From contig OX387193.1 in NCBI GenBank assembly GCA_947561395.2, forward strand, positions 16,430,001 to 16,494,000: DNA of 64,000 nt, written 5' to 3'. The notes below the pieces were generated by a model. That model was not told where the DNA came from, did not search any database, and saw only the letters and a program-made list of their open reading frames with translations. The stretch comes from Buxus sempervirens (Eukaryota > Streptophyta > Magnoliopsida > Buxales > Buxaceae). Position numbers and translations under genes: made by a program. Shown one piece after another: positions 35,212 to 45,640 of the stretch. The first letter of the stretch is position 1. Every line of letters begins with the position of its first letter.

Positions 35212-35370
35212 AGATGATTTTACAAGCAAGTTACTACAAGAGAGGCAGACGATGGCAATGGGTGGACTGTCATGCTTGATTACAAAACCCTCAAGACCCC
35301 CTCCAAGAGGCCACTCAAGCTACCAACACCTGCCCTTGCCTTCGCCATTGCAACTGAATGGGAATACCAG
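35212..35370 (+). pseudogene. Captured exon of an ATP12-like mitochondrial ATP synthase assembly factor
   Basis: The plus strand reads FYKQVTTREADDGNGWTVML, then DYKTLKTPSKRPLKL and FAIATEWEYQ, ending at 35370 followed by a GT donor (GTGCTTTATC). This is a strongly conserved part of plant ATP12, the chaperone for F1 alpha-subunit assembly in mitochondria. The codon just before FYK is TGA (35215-35217), consistent with CGA to TGA decay. Intron-like DNA continues to about 35700. An exon with its downstream intron points to capture of genomic DNA, not a retrocopy. It lies inside the PIF element, antisense to its genes. Confidence 0.78.
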
Positions 35371-36273
35371 GTGCTTTATCTTCTACTCACCAAGTGTTTA
35401 AATTATGGAAAAGAGTTGGCCCTTTAGAAACAGTTTTCCTGGTGGCCTCTATTTTTGGTCAAAAAACCCCATAAAGCTTTCTTTTTTTTTTTTTTTTCAG
35501 AAATAGGTTAAATGATAGAAATCAAAGTTGAAAGGTTTTTCCACTTTCCTTCCACAAAATCTTATTGACGAAACACATCCTAAGAGGATAAAAGAAACAA
35601 TGAGTTCCACTTCTTAGAACTTATTCTAGAAAGTATGCCAAGCAAGGACTCAATAATTGATTCCTTTCCTCTTTTTCTTCAGATGAAACAATGCATGTGG
35701 GGGTGGGACATTCTTGAACAACTTACCACTAAGTCTTGCCTTGAAACTACAAACTAATAGTGTTTGCAGTCACCTAGTTGAAGTCCACATCGTCTTCAAT
35801 GCATTATGGCTTTTTTTGTCCCCTGAATCAGTTTCTAAGTTACAACAGTGTGTTTAAGATCAAAGATTTCAAATTTAAAAGTCCTGGATTGATAGTACAC
35901 CTTTTTGAAAGGCCAGTAAATCAAACACACATTTTTTGTTTGGCATTGTTTCTAGGCTGATTACATGTAACAGTCCTGAAACATGTCTAATTGGGGATAG
36001 CATAAAGGGGTTCCAATTGACACGGTTTGTTAAACAAAGGAAACAATTCTACTGAGAAAGAGTAGAGCATTACAAATAGGATGATGGGAATACCAAAGAG
36101 GATATGGATGGAATTGACAGTAGTTAAAAAGAGGATCCAAATGAATGTGTGCATTTTTGCTTGGTCAAAATGGCTGAACATGATTCAAGCTACAGAATAG
36201 AACTTATTGGAACAAGCATGTGCATTAATCGATGTTGATAATGTTGTTTAAACGCAATCATGTTTATCTTCTA
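35371..36273. other. Probable captured ATP12 intron and PIF noncoding DNA
   Basis: Contains a T run at 35482-35498 with TTCAG, and AT-rich DNA. No second ATP12 exon was identified. It ends at the Cassandra TSD TTCTA (36269-36273). Confidence 0.5.
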
Positions 36274-37554
36274 TGTAACATCCCAAACCCATACCCAACA
36301 AGATATTGTCTGCTCTGGGCCCTCACGGATTTGTTCTCAAGGGCTAACACGAGAAAACTTCCCAATGGTCACTATGCGCGCGTCGGAAACGCGGCACGGG
36401 AAAATTCGAAGTCGCCACCGCCTGATGGGGTGCAGGCGGACACTTGGGTGCCTAATCTTGTCTATTAGGGCTTTTTGGTCTGCGGCTTTGAGATTCTAAG
36501 TAGGGTCTCGGTTGCGGTCCGGGGAAGTCCGTAGACACCCCGGTCCACCCCGTCGGGTGACAGGTCCCTTAGGTTTATCCTGGTTTGAGTCAGCTTACAT
36601 TGGTCTCACCCGATTCCTAATCCGATATGCAGTTTGCTTAAGTCTGGCGGGACCACCTGAGTGGTGTGGGTCCCTTTAATTGCTTTTATCTTGATTAAGT
36701 AGGTAATCTGAGTCTGGTTCGGTGGGCCCCGTTGGAAGGCCCATGGTGTCCTTGGTGGGCTTAGACAAGCCCATGTACCCTTGTGGGCCTCAGTCTAGCC
36801 TGAGAGGCCTTTTGGGCTTTGGTTAGTTCAATTGATTTTACTTTAGGTTCAGATTTAAAGTTTAAGTGTTTTTCATGAAAAGGTGGGCCGGATTGGTTTA
36901 TAGGTCCTTAAGGTGTGCCCACATGGTGGCCAAGTATTTTTATTGGATTTATCCTTTTTTATTTGCCAAAGTGAGTTGGACACTGGGCTTGGGGCTCGTA
37001 GTCCAAATTTGGGCCTGTAAGCCCAAGTTACCAGAAGTTAGGGTTTGCACCCTTCCTTGGTTCGGTTGGTGGGCTTTGGCGGGCCCGGTAGGCCCTTGCC
37101 CTTGGTCTCGGCCAGACCACGCAATTCATGCATCAATTTCACAAGTCTGATTCGGGTGGACTGCCTTAGGTTTGGCCTGCCCGGTTTAATCGGTTAATTT
37201 TGCTTATCTTGATTAAGTTGCATGCATACATGTTTATTGGGCCAGGTGGGCCCCGTTGGAAGGCCCACTGGAAATCAGGTTGGATCGGGGGTCCAAGTCC
37301 CATGTCGGGTTTCCGGGTGACCCGGAAACCCTGTTGGTTTATCCGGTTCGGTTCGGAAATGCTACCCATATCTAGCAAAAGTTACAGCATATAAGTCACT
37401 TCCCGGGTACCTCCCCGCACCAAGGAACTAGCTGGACGCGCAGCGAACAAAGGGGGTGCGGGGGGCGAAGCCCCCCCCCCCCCCGGTACAGTAAAGGGTA
37501 TTTTCGGAATTTTTAAAAAATCTAACAATTCGGCATGTTTTAGGGGTATGCACT

Positions 37555-37835
37555 CACTTCCTGAAGTGAGCGCCAGGTGAGCGCCAGTAGGCGCTAAGAA
37601 CCAGGCAAAATTTGGACCTGGCGCTCACTCGATACTAAGTGAGCGCGAGCTGGGCGGGAAGTGAGCGCGAGCTGAGCGCCAAGTGGGCGCGAGATGGGCG
37701 CCAGAATTGCGCGTGGTTTTAAGTGAGCGCGAGCCGAGCGCCAAGTGGGCGCGAGATGGGCGCCAGCTCGGCGGGTAGTGAGATAAAAGGGGCGCCTACT
37801 TCCTAAGTGAGCGCAAGTGAGCGCCAAGTGGGCGG
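37555..37835 (-). other. CpG-dense GCGC-CACTT block in D-left
   Basis: More than ten repeats of (A)AGTGAGCGC and AAGTGGGCGC phrases. Flanking sequence 37850-37975 is homologous to 25200-25320 in LTR A-, so two otherwise different LTRs share this module. A C run at 37471-37486 lies nearby. Confidence 0.75.
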
Positions 37836-39284
37836 CTACTCACTACGATTTTCAACTCTCTGTTACATCGAGATATCCATCTCTAGCCGATCTTTTTCGG
37901 CCTGTAATTGTTCCACTAGTCTCCTAATATGCCCAGAACACTTCCCAACTAGTTTTGGATTTAATCTAACTACTTAAAGACACAATTCCATATCTCTTGA
38001 AAAAAGGAAAACCAAACCCGATTATCACAAAACAACACAGGCCTAACTACAGACAGTTAATGGGGTGATGGGAGCATACTTACAGGGACACAACAAGGAG
38101 CAAGCAGCATACGGCAGGGGGGTTGGGGGAGCATGTTAGCAAGTATAGCAAGCAATAAAACAACAAGAGAAAAAAAACACTAATAAACAGAGATTGCCTA
38201 TGCAACATGGAAACCTAATTTTTTTCACCTACGCATGTCCCTAAGCTCTGTGCATGCATGCAGACACTCGGAGAAGGGAAGGATGAGGGGGGTTTACAGG
38301 GGTACATTAGATGACGGGAACCTGGGGAACATGCTCCCTTTTCGATGCAAACAACGCATACCTCTGCCTCTTCCTCTTCCTCGCTGGGTGGTCTTCATCG
38401 GATGGAAGTGAAAAAGAGAAAAAAAAAAAGCATGGCAAGCTTTCATGGCAATGGTCTTATACCACCAAAGAAGACCGGCTTACAAAAAAAAACACCGCAT
38501 ATTCATATATGTAAACCCAAAGTAACAGGGGTCCTTACCTGGTGGTTTTTGAGTTCTGGAGCTGAGTGGGGGAGCCTCCTCGAAGTAGGACAGCAGCTGG
38601 AGCCTCCACTTTACCGCACCGACGGTGGCAAGCTTCCACTTGCTTAGGTGGAAATGGAGGAGAACCAAAGAAGGGTAAGGTGTAAAACCCCGAATTTTTC
38701 CTTAAATAATAAATTAAATTAGTAAATAATATTACCAAGAGTTATGATTGATAGAAACATCTTAATATTGTAGGGGGTGATCAACTTAGCGGAGATCCAG
38801 AATTAGACGCAGATCTGACCGTCCGATCGTGAGATATCGAGGTATGTATTCTAATTGGGCAAGGTGTATAGAAGAGTTGCATGGGAGATGCATAGGATCA
38901 AGGGGTATATATATGTATAAAGAAATAACCTAATTTTATACTTGTATTCTCGCTCGTATTGAAGCCGCAAGCAATGAACCTGTTTGAACGACCAAAGAGA
39001 AGAGAAGAAGGAGAAGAAGAAGGAAAGGCTGGGCGTGCGTTCATCGTCCAGAGAGTTTCTCAGTGCTAGAGGTTCGCCATTGTTCAGAATAGAGAAGGAG
39101 AAATCAGCGTATAGAGGTAGGTGACATCGTTTTGGTTTTAAAATTGGATTTACCACTGTTTAATCGCAAACGCATGTTTCTATGATATGTAATGTTGTAT
39201 TTAGTTAGCTAAGCATGTTATAAATACATTAGAATGAGTTTAGATGAGAAAAATCATGATTTAGAACTGTTTCTGCTCGATTTT

Positions 39285-39455
39285 GTATGACCGCCGACCT
39301 CGACTGTACTCGGCGCTCATCGGCGATCCTAGGTGCTGGTTATAAAATTGAGGACACCGTGGACCGCGGGACGACGGACCGTTGGCGCTCGAAATTGAAC
39401 TACCGCCGACTGGAGACCGCCTGGAGCGATCCTGAGCGATCCCAGGCGCTCTAAG
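39285..39455 (+). other. CpG-dense block in LTR C
   Basis: Phrases such as CTCGGCGCTCATCGGCG, CCGCCGACTGGAGACCGCC and GAGCGATCC recur in an AT-rich context, at the same relative place as in G1, B and A. Confidence 0.65.
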
Positions 39456-40542
39456 CAGAAATTCCAATTTTTCATAATTTCGAACCTAATTCAACTCTAA
39501 ACTATTTTTAGACAATTTTAATGATTAACAAAGGTCTTTTAAGACCAAAATAAACTATCTAATTCCTTGTTTTACAGAAAAACAAATTAGGGAGATATTT
39601 AGGACATTAGTTGCCAAGTTTTGAAGGTAAATGAGAAATGTGATTTTGGAAAAGCCTAACTACCATTTGATTATCTAAACACTTCTAAATGGCATTATAA
39701 ATCATAAGACATTATAAAGAGAATCCAGAATTCAAATGACTGAATAATGAAGTAAATGTACAGATATAACCATTATATGCCGCTATGCACCAACCCTTAT
39801 AGAATTATGATACTTTAGGGAATTTTGGAGTCTAGTGGGCATAGCTGGTTATGGATCCATAGTCGTAGCTAGATAGCTGAGGGATATGTCATTTGGGTTG
39901 AGTTACTCCTATATGCGACGCGCTTCCTTTGCAAGTTAGTTTGTCTGGGAAGGTCCTATGTCTGGAGGGACACCCCGGTGAGCCGCTGGTGATTCCCTGT
40001 ACATGTGGATAAGCGATCATCTCCATGTATTGATTCTGGTGCTGCATGCTGGTGGTACATGCCAACTCTGATGGGTACGTGTGCAATAAGTCGGTGACTA
40101 CGGCTCTTGTCTAAGTTGCGCTGCATGGGGCTTGAGTATCATTAGTAGCATCGCTCCTAAGTCACACGGTGGTATAGCAATTGGTTGAGAATCATCTCAA
40201 AAGGTTTATCTATCTTTGTGAGTCCTACAATGACACTGAAAACACAACACTTGATATGATTATTATTATTATTGTGCACGTGCGGGATGCATGTGATTGG
40301 GATATTGGTTGGATGTGACTGCTTAGTACATCCTGGCAATGTATGGATTATGCTACTGATTTGGCTATTGAGTTCTTATATTAAAACTTGCTGAAAATCA
40401 TTTCTAGAACTGTTTATCAAATTGTTTTGTGTTCATGAATGGTATAAATGATTATGCGAGCCTGAATTATCGATGTTGCTTAATCGTGCATGAAATGTTA
40501 CTTTGCTTATATTAACTGTTTAGTCATGCATATGTTACCTAC

Positions 40543-40560
40543 TGAGATATTCGTATCTCA
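40543..40560 (+). other. Perfect TTCG-capped hairpin in LTR C
   Basis: TGAGATA, TTCG, TATCTCA: seven Watson-Crick pairs closing a TTCG tetraloop. About 20 bp downstream is a TTTTTCAG acceptor-like site. Confidence 0.85.
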
Positions 40561-41631
40561 CCCTACTTCTATTCCATTTTTCAGCTGATACGCGAGAGGG
40601 GGATCTCTTAGACTTCCAGGGAGAGATAGCCGAGTATTCGCCGGAGGATTATTATTATCCAGATCTTGTCTGAGGTGGATTGATGTTATAGACTTAGCAT
40701 TTTGATTGGTTTATTATCATTTATTTGGATTGATGTATGAGAGAGATAAGAGAGAGATAGTAACCAGTTCATTTTACCAGACTTTGATATTACCGACTGA
40801 TGGTTAAGCTTTATGCTTAGTTGAGGATTTTGATCTACACTTCCGCACATACTTGTTTCCGCAACTCTGATAGTTTAATAAAATGATTGGATTTTGCTTT
40901 CTTTGGTCTGGTATGTTATTGATGTTGTAATTGATATGGGCCAGTAACACCTCGGATTTGGTTGTTGAACTAAATTCGGGTTGTTACAGTAGCGAACCGG
41001 GTTCGAGTCGGGTGCCGGTTTGCACTGACCCGGGTTCGGGGCGTTACATAAGGCGCTTAGGGTTTTTTGGGAGGCAAGCAGGGATGAAGAGAGGGGGGCT
41101 TCGGGTGAGGGAAGAAGAAGGAGAAGGGAGTCAATTGGGGAAAAACCCAAAACCCGACGAAGAACAAACCAAAAACCCTTCGAACCCTCCAAAATCCGAA
41201 CACATAGCTTTTTTTTTAGAAATCTTCCAACCCTCTACGCGAAAAGTCGCGCGGCTTATATAAGGGAAAAAAAAAGGGGGCGCCCACTTGCTTGCCACGT
41301 CCGCTCGAGCGACCGCATGATGAAAAATCATTAAATACGGCCGCTCGTTTGTCTAAAAAATCGGGAAATTAAGATTTAATCCCTGGTAATTTTCAATTCA
41401 ATCCGATATTCTTGGATTTTTACAGATTTAGTCCCTGGGATATTTCGTATATTTGGATATTTACGGATTTGATCCCTGATATATTTTCCTAAGCAACTCG
41501 CCACGTGTGCAGCTTTTTGCCACGCGCGTAGATTGCCGGTTTTGCTGCTCGGGAATTTCGTCAGCTCATATTTCCTTCATCCAGGCTCCGATCTGGGCAA
41601 ACTTAGTTGCATTAGAATTGTATCGGCGCCC

Positions 41632-42073
41632 TCTATCCAATGACCTAGGGGTAGGCCTCCGGATCGGATTTTAGCAGAAAGTCAACTTTTGGCTCTGCTC
41701 CAATTTGACTGCCCGCAGAACCTTCATCCGGAGCCCGATTCCTGCAAATCTCAGTTGCGTTGGAACCGTGTCGAGATTCTCTATCCAATGACCTAGGGGT
41801 AGGCCTCTGGATTGGATTTTAGCAGAAAGTCAACTTTTGGCTCTACTCAAGTTTGACCGCTCGCAAAACCTTTATCCGGACCCCGATTCCTGCAAACTCA
41901 GTTGCGTTGGAACCGTGTCGAGATTCTCTATCCAATGACCTAGGGGTAGGCCTCTGGATCGGATTTTAGCAGAAAGTCAACTTTTGGCTCTGCTCAAGTT
42001 TGACCGCCCGCAGAACCTTCATCCGGACCCCGATTCCTGCAAACTCAGTTGCGTTAGAACCGTGTCAAGATTC
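41632..42073 (-). repeat. Three tandem 147-bp repeats in D-left U3
   Basis: TCTATCCAATGACCTAGGGG marks unit starts at 41632, 41780 and 41927, with the next unit beginning at 42074 but diverging. Units include TTAGCAGAAAGTCAACTTTT and GCAAACTCAGTTGCGTTGGA. D-right carries two related units about 150 bp apart (42546, 42696). Confidence 0.88.
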
Positions 42074-43020
42074 TCTATCCAATGATATAAAGACAGGTGG
42101 CTAATTTTCACTTGATCAAAAAAGTCAACTTTTCACCCCTTAGGGTTTGACTTTCTGTCCAGGGTTTGCATTTTTGGTTTTTCGGGGAGCGCAAAAATGA
42201 GGTGCTTACAGTCACCCATCCTAACACTACTTTCACCCGAGCACGCTTAAAAAGGCCTCTTGCTTTGTAAGGGATCACAAGACTACTTATAGTATCCCCA
42301 AGCGTTTTGGGATTCCTAAAATATGCACATCCTCCCCTAGTAGCTTGCCCAGTGAGATTACCCATTCACCCGCCCACTCAGACAGCCTGGATGTCACATT
42401 CTATCTCCCACAATGGTTGTGTAAGCACCTTATTTTTGCACCCCTGGAATTGCTGAAAATGAAAACCCTGGCAGAAAGTCAAACCCCGAGGGGACAAAAA
42501 GTTGACTTTTTGATCAAGTGATAATTGACCGCCATGCTTTATCTCAATGGATAGAGAATCCCGACACGAGTCCAACGCAACTGAGTTTGCTAGAATCAAG
42601 GTCCAAATGAAGGTTCTGTGGGCCAGTCAAACTTGAGGTTGAGCCGAAAGTTAACTTTTCCTCGAACCCCATGCCAAGTGCTTAGCTCTATATCATTGGA
42701 TAGAGGGCTCCGATACGAGTCTAACGCAACTGAGTTTGCTCAAATCGGAGTTCGGATGAGGGAGATATAAGCTGTCGAAGTTTCCGCGCAGCAAAACCGG
42801 AAACTGCACACATGGTGAAGAAACTGCGCACGTGGCGTTGAATGCAGCAAAATATCTCAGGGACTAAATCTCAAATATCCAAAAATCATCAAATATCTCA
42901 GGGACTAAACCAAAATTCGCAGGGGGCAATCCGTAGATATCCAAAAGTGTCAAATCAGTTGAATCGGTCGAATCGGTCAAGTCGAGGGGCAAATCTGTAA
43001 TTTTTCGATTTGTATCCGGC

Positions 43021-43257
43021 CAAATATGCCGGATACACTTGCTCCTCTTCATATCCGGACTCAAATGTCGGATACAAAGATTTGCTCGGCGAAATTCGCG
43101 CCGATTCGCCGACAAATTCGCGGCGGCATTTAATTTTCGAAATTATTATGTTTTGTATCCGGCATATTATGCCGGATACAAAGGAAGTGCAGTGTATCCG
43201 GCATAATATGCCGGATACAAAGGAAGTATAGTGTATCCGGCATATTATGCCGGATAT
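43021..43257 (+). repeat. Five TATCCGGCAT palindromes upstream of the D-right TATA box
   Basis: Copies at 43021-43045, 43061-43084, 43155-43179, 43194-43218 and 43233-43257. The last three have near-perfect arms GTATCCGGCAT/ATGCCGGATAC and 39-bp spacing. The first two are imperfect. The array ends 11 bp before TATAAAAAGG. Confidence 0.9.
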
Positions 43258-43268
43258 ATTAAGTTTTC

Positions 43269-43278
43269 TATAAAAAGG
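43269..43278 (+). promoter_or_regulatory. TATA box of LTR D-right
   Basis: TATAAAAAGG, followed by a pyrimidine-rich leader (43300-43560) that ends in a consensus-like 5' splice site. Confidence 0.7.
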
Positions 43279-44546
43279 CAACAGCAGCCCCATTTCCGGG
43301 GTAGGCTTCTCTTAGGCTGTTTCCACCCTTTCTTCCCCCTCTGTTCCAGCTCCGAAACCCCCTCTTCTTGCCCCTCCTTGCTCACCCAAACCCAAAGGAC
43401 CATCCTTTTGCTTCCATTCCTCCCCTCTCCTTCATCTTCTCCACTCCAAATCTCAAGAGAAGAAGGTGAGTTTGCTGTTTTGAAGGAGGAGGTGCTACTT
43501 CAGCCTGTGTTCTTGCTTTAAAGGAGATCCCTACACTGCTCAAGGGTTCAAGAACCCCCAGGTGAGACTCCCCATCATGTTGTGTTGCATATATATTATA
43601 ATGAGATTTTTCTGAAAAGTTTTCTAATATTGTCTTTTCCCTAGCATGAATCTAGTATAGATGTCCATTTGCATGCCTTTTCTTCTCGTTTTTTGGTAAT
43701 GTGGAGGTCTATAAGGTTAGGAGAGAGCCCATCTCATTTTTAGTCCCATGAAGTTGCCATTTTGAGTTTTGTTCCATCTCATTTTAATTATTTGTGGGGG
43801 AGCATGTTCCCTTTAGCATGATCATCTATTGTATCCCAATTTAATCCCCCCTATTCCCTTCTTTAGACACTTTTTAGTTAGATGTGTGAGCTGGGTGCAT
43901 AGGGTTATAATAGGAGGGATGGGTGATATATGTTCCTTTACTCATTTGGATAGGATCATAGCTTTAAGCATGCTTGGTTTTCTTTACTTTTGCATGTGTT
44001 CACTTAAGGTTATAACTCATGTTTAGTTGCTGTTTTGACCATCATAAGAAGTCAGCCCCACTTTTCTTGTCTTGTATTTCATGAGCATGATCGTATTCTT
44101 AAAGATGTGAAGGGTAGGTTGGTTCGCTTTCTTCAACTCACGAATTGACCTTTACATGCATAGAAATGTTCTTTTTCAGCTCCTCAGCATAGAAAGCACA
44201 CACCACACTTTTTTTGTACAATAAATGTGCTCTTTGAGTCCATGAGATGATCGTTATGTTGACTTATTCATGCTTAATGGTTGCTGAAGTTTTTTTTTTT
44301 GTGAGAAGAAACCAAAGCAAGGGCACTTAAGTCCCTGCCTATTTGTTAGTTCTAGCCCAAATGAAGGGGAGGGTGGATCTTCATCCATCTCCCTTGGACT
44401 TGATTCAAAACCCTCAATAGGAGGCCCGTTTGACTTCATTTGAACCACTGTGGGCTCACACAGGAGCCCACATAACCCCTAGAGCACCCTAGAAGGCCCA
44501 GAAAACCAACCCCAAAGCAAGAATCCGAAAATTTAGCTTCTGTAGG

Positions 44547-44650
44547 TTGATCCGGCAACTCAAGCCGGATCAACAGGAACCCATTCGTAACTGGCAGAAG
44601 GTGTCGGATACACTAAGCTTTGTGTGTAACCGGCATCTCAGGCCGGCTAC
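44547..44650 (+). repeat. Two CCGG-stem hairpins in D-right
   Basis: TTGATCCGGC/GCCGGATCAA pairs perfectly over 10 bp around loop AACTCAA (44547-44573). GTAACCGGC/GCCGGCTAC pairs with one mismatch around ATCTCAG (44626-44650). The core resembles the upstream palindromes, but the outer stem differs. Confidence 0.85.
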
Positions 44651-45640
44651 ACTGCCAAGATACCATTTTGAGCCATTTTCTGATCTTGTGCCATATTTTT
44701 GGTTTGTTTGGTCAATCCGGGCGAACCAGTAGGGTTTCCGGGTCACCTGGAAACCCAAGATGGACCATGGGCCGACCCGGTCCGAATTGCTTCCCGGTGG
44801 GCCAGACCCTTTGAGGCCCACCAAAGGCCAATTCGGGGCATGCATGCTCAAATTATGTGATGGTTTGGCCGAGACCACGGGCAGGGCCTGTCGGGCCCAT
44901 TAAGCCCATTGAACCCAACCAAGGTTAGGGTTTCCAAAACCCTGACTCAAGAAGCCTTGGGCTTTCAAGCCCAGGTAAAGGGCCCCAAGCCCAAAACCTG
45001 GCCCATTTTGGTATAATTAATCAAGATAACACAAAGTCACTTGGCAAACCCCTGTGTGGCCCACTCAAGGGCCCACAAAGCAATCCCGACCCACTTTTGC
45101 ATATAAATCAAATTTAATCAAACTTGAAATTCAAATAAAATCAATTCATTGAGCCAAAACCCAAAGGGCCTCTCAGGTTTAGACTGAGGCCCATCAAGGG
45201 AACATGTGGGCTTAACCAAGCCCACCAAGGGATCCGCGGGCCTTCCATGGGGGCCCACCTAGTCATACTCATCTCATCTTCAACTAAAAAGATAAAATCA
45301 AGTAAAGGGACCCACACCACTTTGGCGGTCCCACCAGACTTAACAAAAACTGTGCATGTTGGAATAGGAATCGGGTGAAACCAACTGAATTGACTCAAAA
45401 TTAGGAAACCATGGGACCCGTCTTTTGACGGGGTGGACTGGGGTGTCTACGGACTTCCCCAGACCGCAACCGAGAACCTACTTAGAATCTCAAGCCGCAG
45501 ACCAATCCCTAATAGACAAACTTAGGCACCCAGGTGTCTGCCTACACCCCATCAGGCAGTGGCGACTCCAAACAATCCCGAGGCACGCATCGTTTTGCGT
45601 GTGCCTCGTCGTTCGACTGAAATCCGGTGCGCACAGGTTG

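Larger units (their letters stand above)
38681..41048 (+). mobile_element. Solo LTR C, Ty3/gypsy-like, inside D-left
   Basis: 2368 bp; start TGTAAAACCCCGAATTTTT, end TTCGGGGCGTTACA, perfect TSD TAAGG (38676-38680 and 41049-41053). TATA-like TATATATATGTATAAAG is near 38905-38922. A CpG-rich block lies at about 39285-39455. A perfect TTCG-capped hairpin is at 40543-40560, with TTTTTCAG downstream. No internal genes. It is the deepest layer of the nest. Confidence 0.92.
36373..42210 (-). mobile_element. Solo LTR D-left, minus strand, inside Cassandra
   Basis: The TSD GTCAC is perfect (36368-36372, 42211-42215). On the minus strand it starts TGTAAGCACCTCATTTTTGC and ends CGACGCGCGCATA, with one terminal base changed from CA. 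Net length without LTR C is about 3.46 kb. It has a 147-bp U3 tandem repeat (41632-42073), a minus-strand TATA CCTTATATAAGCC near 41255-41267, a leader ending CACCAG with donor GTAAGG near 38535, and a CpG block at 37555-37835. The distal end (36373-37390) is GTGGGCC-rich. It is the same family as D-right: the distal parts (36400-37370 and 44740-45600) are reverse complements. Confidence 0.9.
36274..42398 (-). mobile_element. Cassandra TRIM solo LTR, split by D-left
   Basis: The two pieces (36274-36372 and 42216-42398) total 282 bp, with ends TGTAACATCC and GGATGTCACA on the plus strand and a perfect TSD TTCTA (36269-36273, 42399-42403). On the minus strand the joined pieces carry a 5S rRNA-like segment: TAAGCGTGCTCGGGTGAAAG and AGTGTTAGGATGGGTGAC, then TTGGGAAGTTTTCTCGTG. 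That 5S-derived promoter is the hallmark of Cassandra. No second LTR is present, so it is a solo LTR. Confidence 0.93.
42420..45635 (+). mobile_element. Solo LTR D-right, plus strand, inside PIF/Harbinger
   Basis: 3216 bp; start TGTAAGCACCTTATTTTTGC, end CCGGTGCGCACA, perfect TSD GGTTG (42415-42419 and 45636-45640). Palindromes lie at 43021-43257 just before a TATA TATAAAAAGG at 43269-43278. The leader ends in a donor-like CCCCAGGTGAGAC near 43560. CCGG-stem hairpins lie at 44547-44650. The distal GTGGGCC-rich part is homologous to D-left. No protein domains are present. It is head-to-head with D-left, only 209 bp apart. Confidence 0.92.

Noticed and set aside
36210..42425. 5S rRNA gene
   Set aside because: The 5S-like segment is only the Cassandra promoter remnant, diverged and split by D-left; not a functional 5S gene.
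36373..45635. One large transposon with 1-kb inverted repeats
   Set aside because: The inverted similarity between 36400-37370 and 44740-45600 is explained by two separate D-family solo LTRs in opposite orientation, each with its own TSD.
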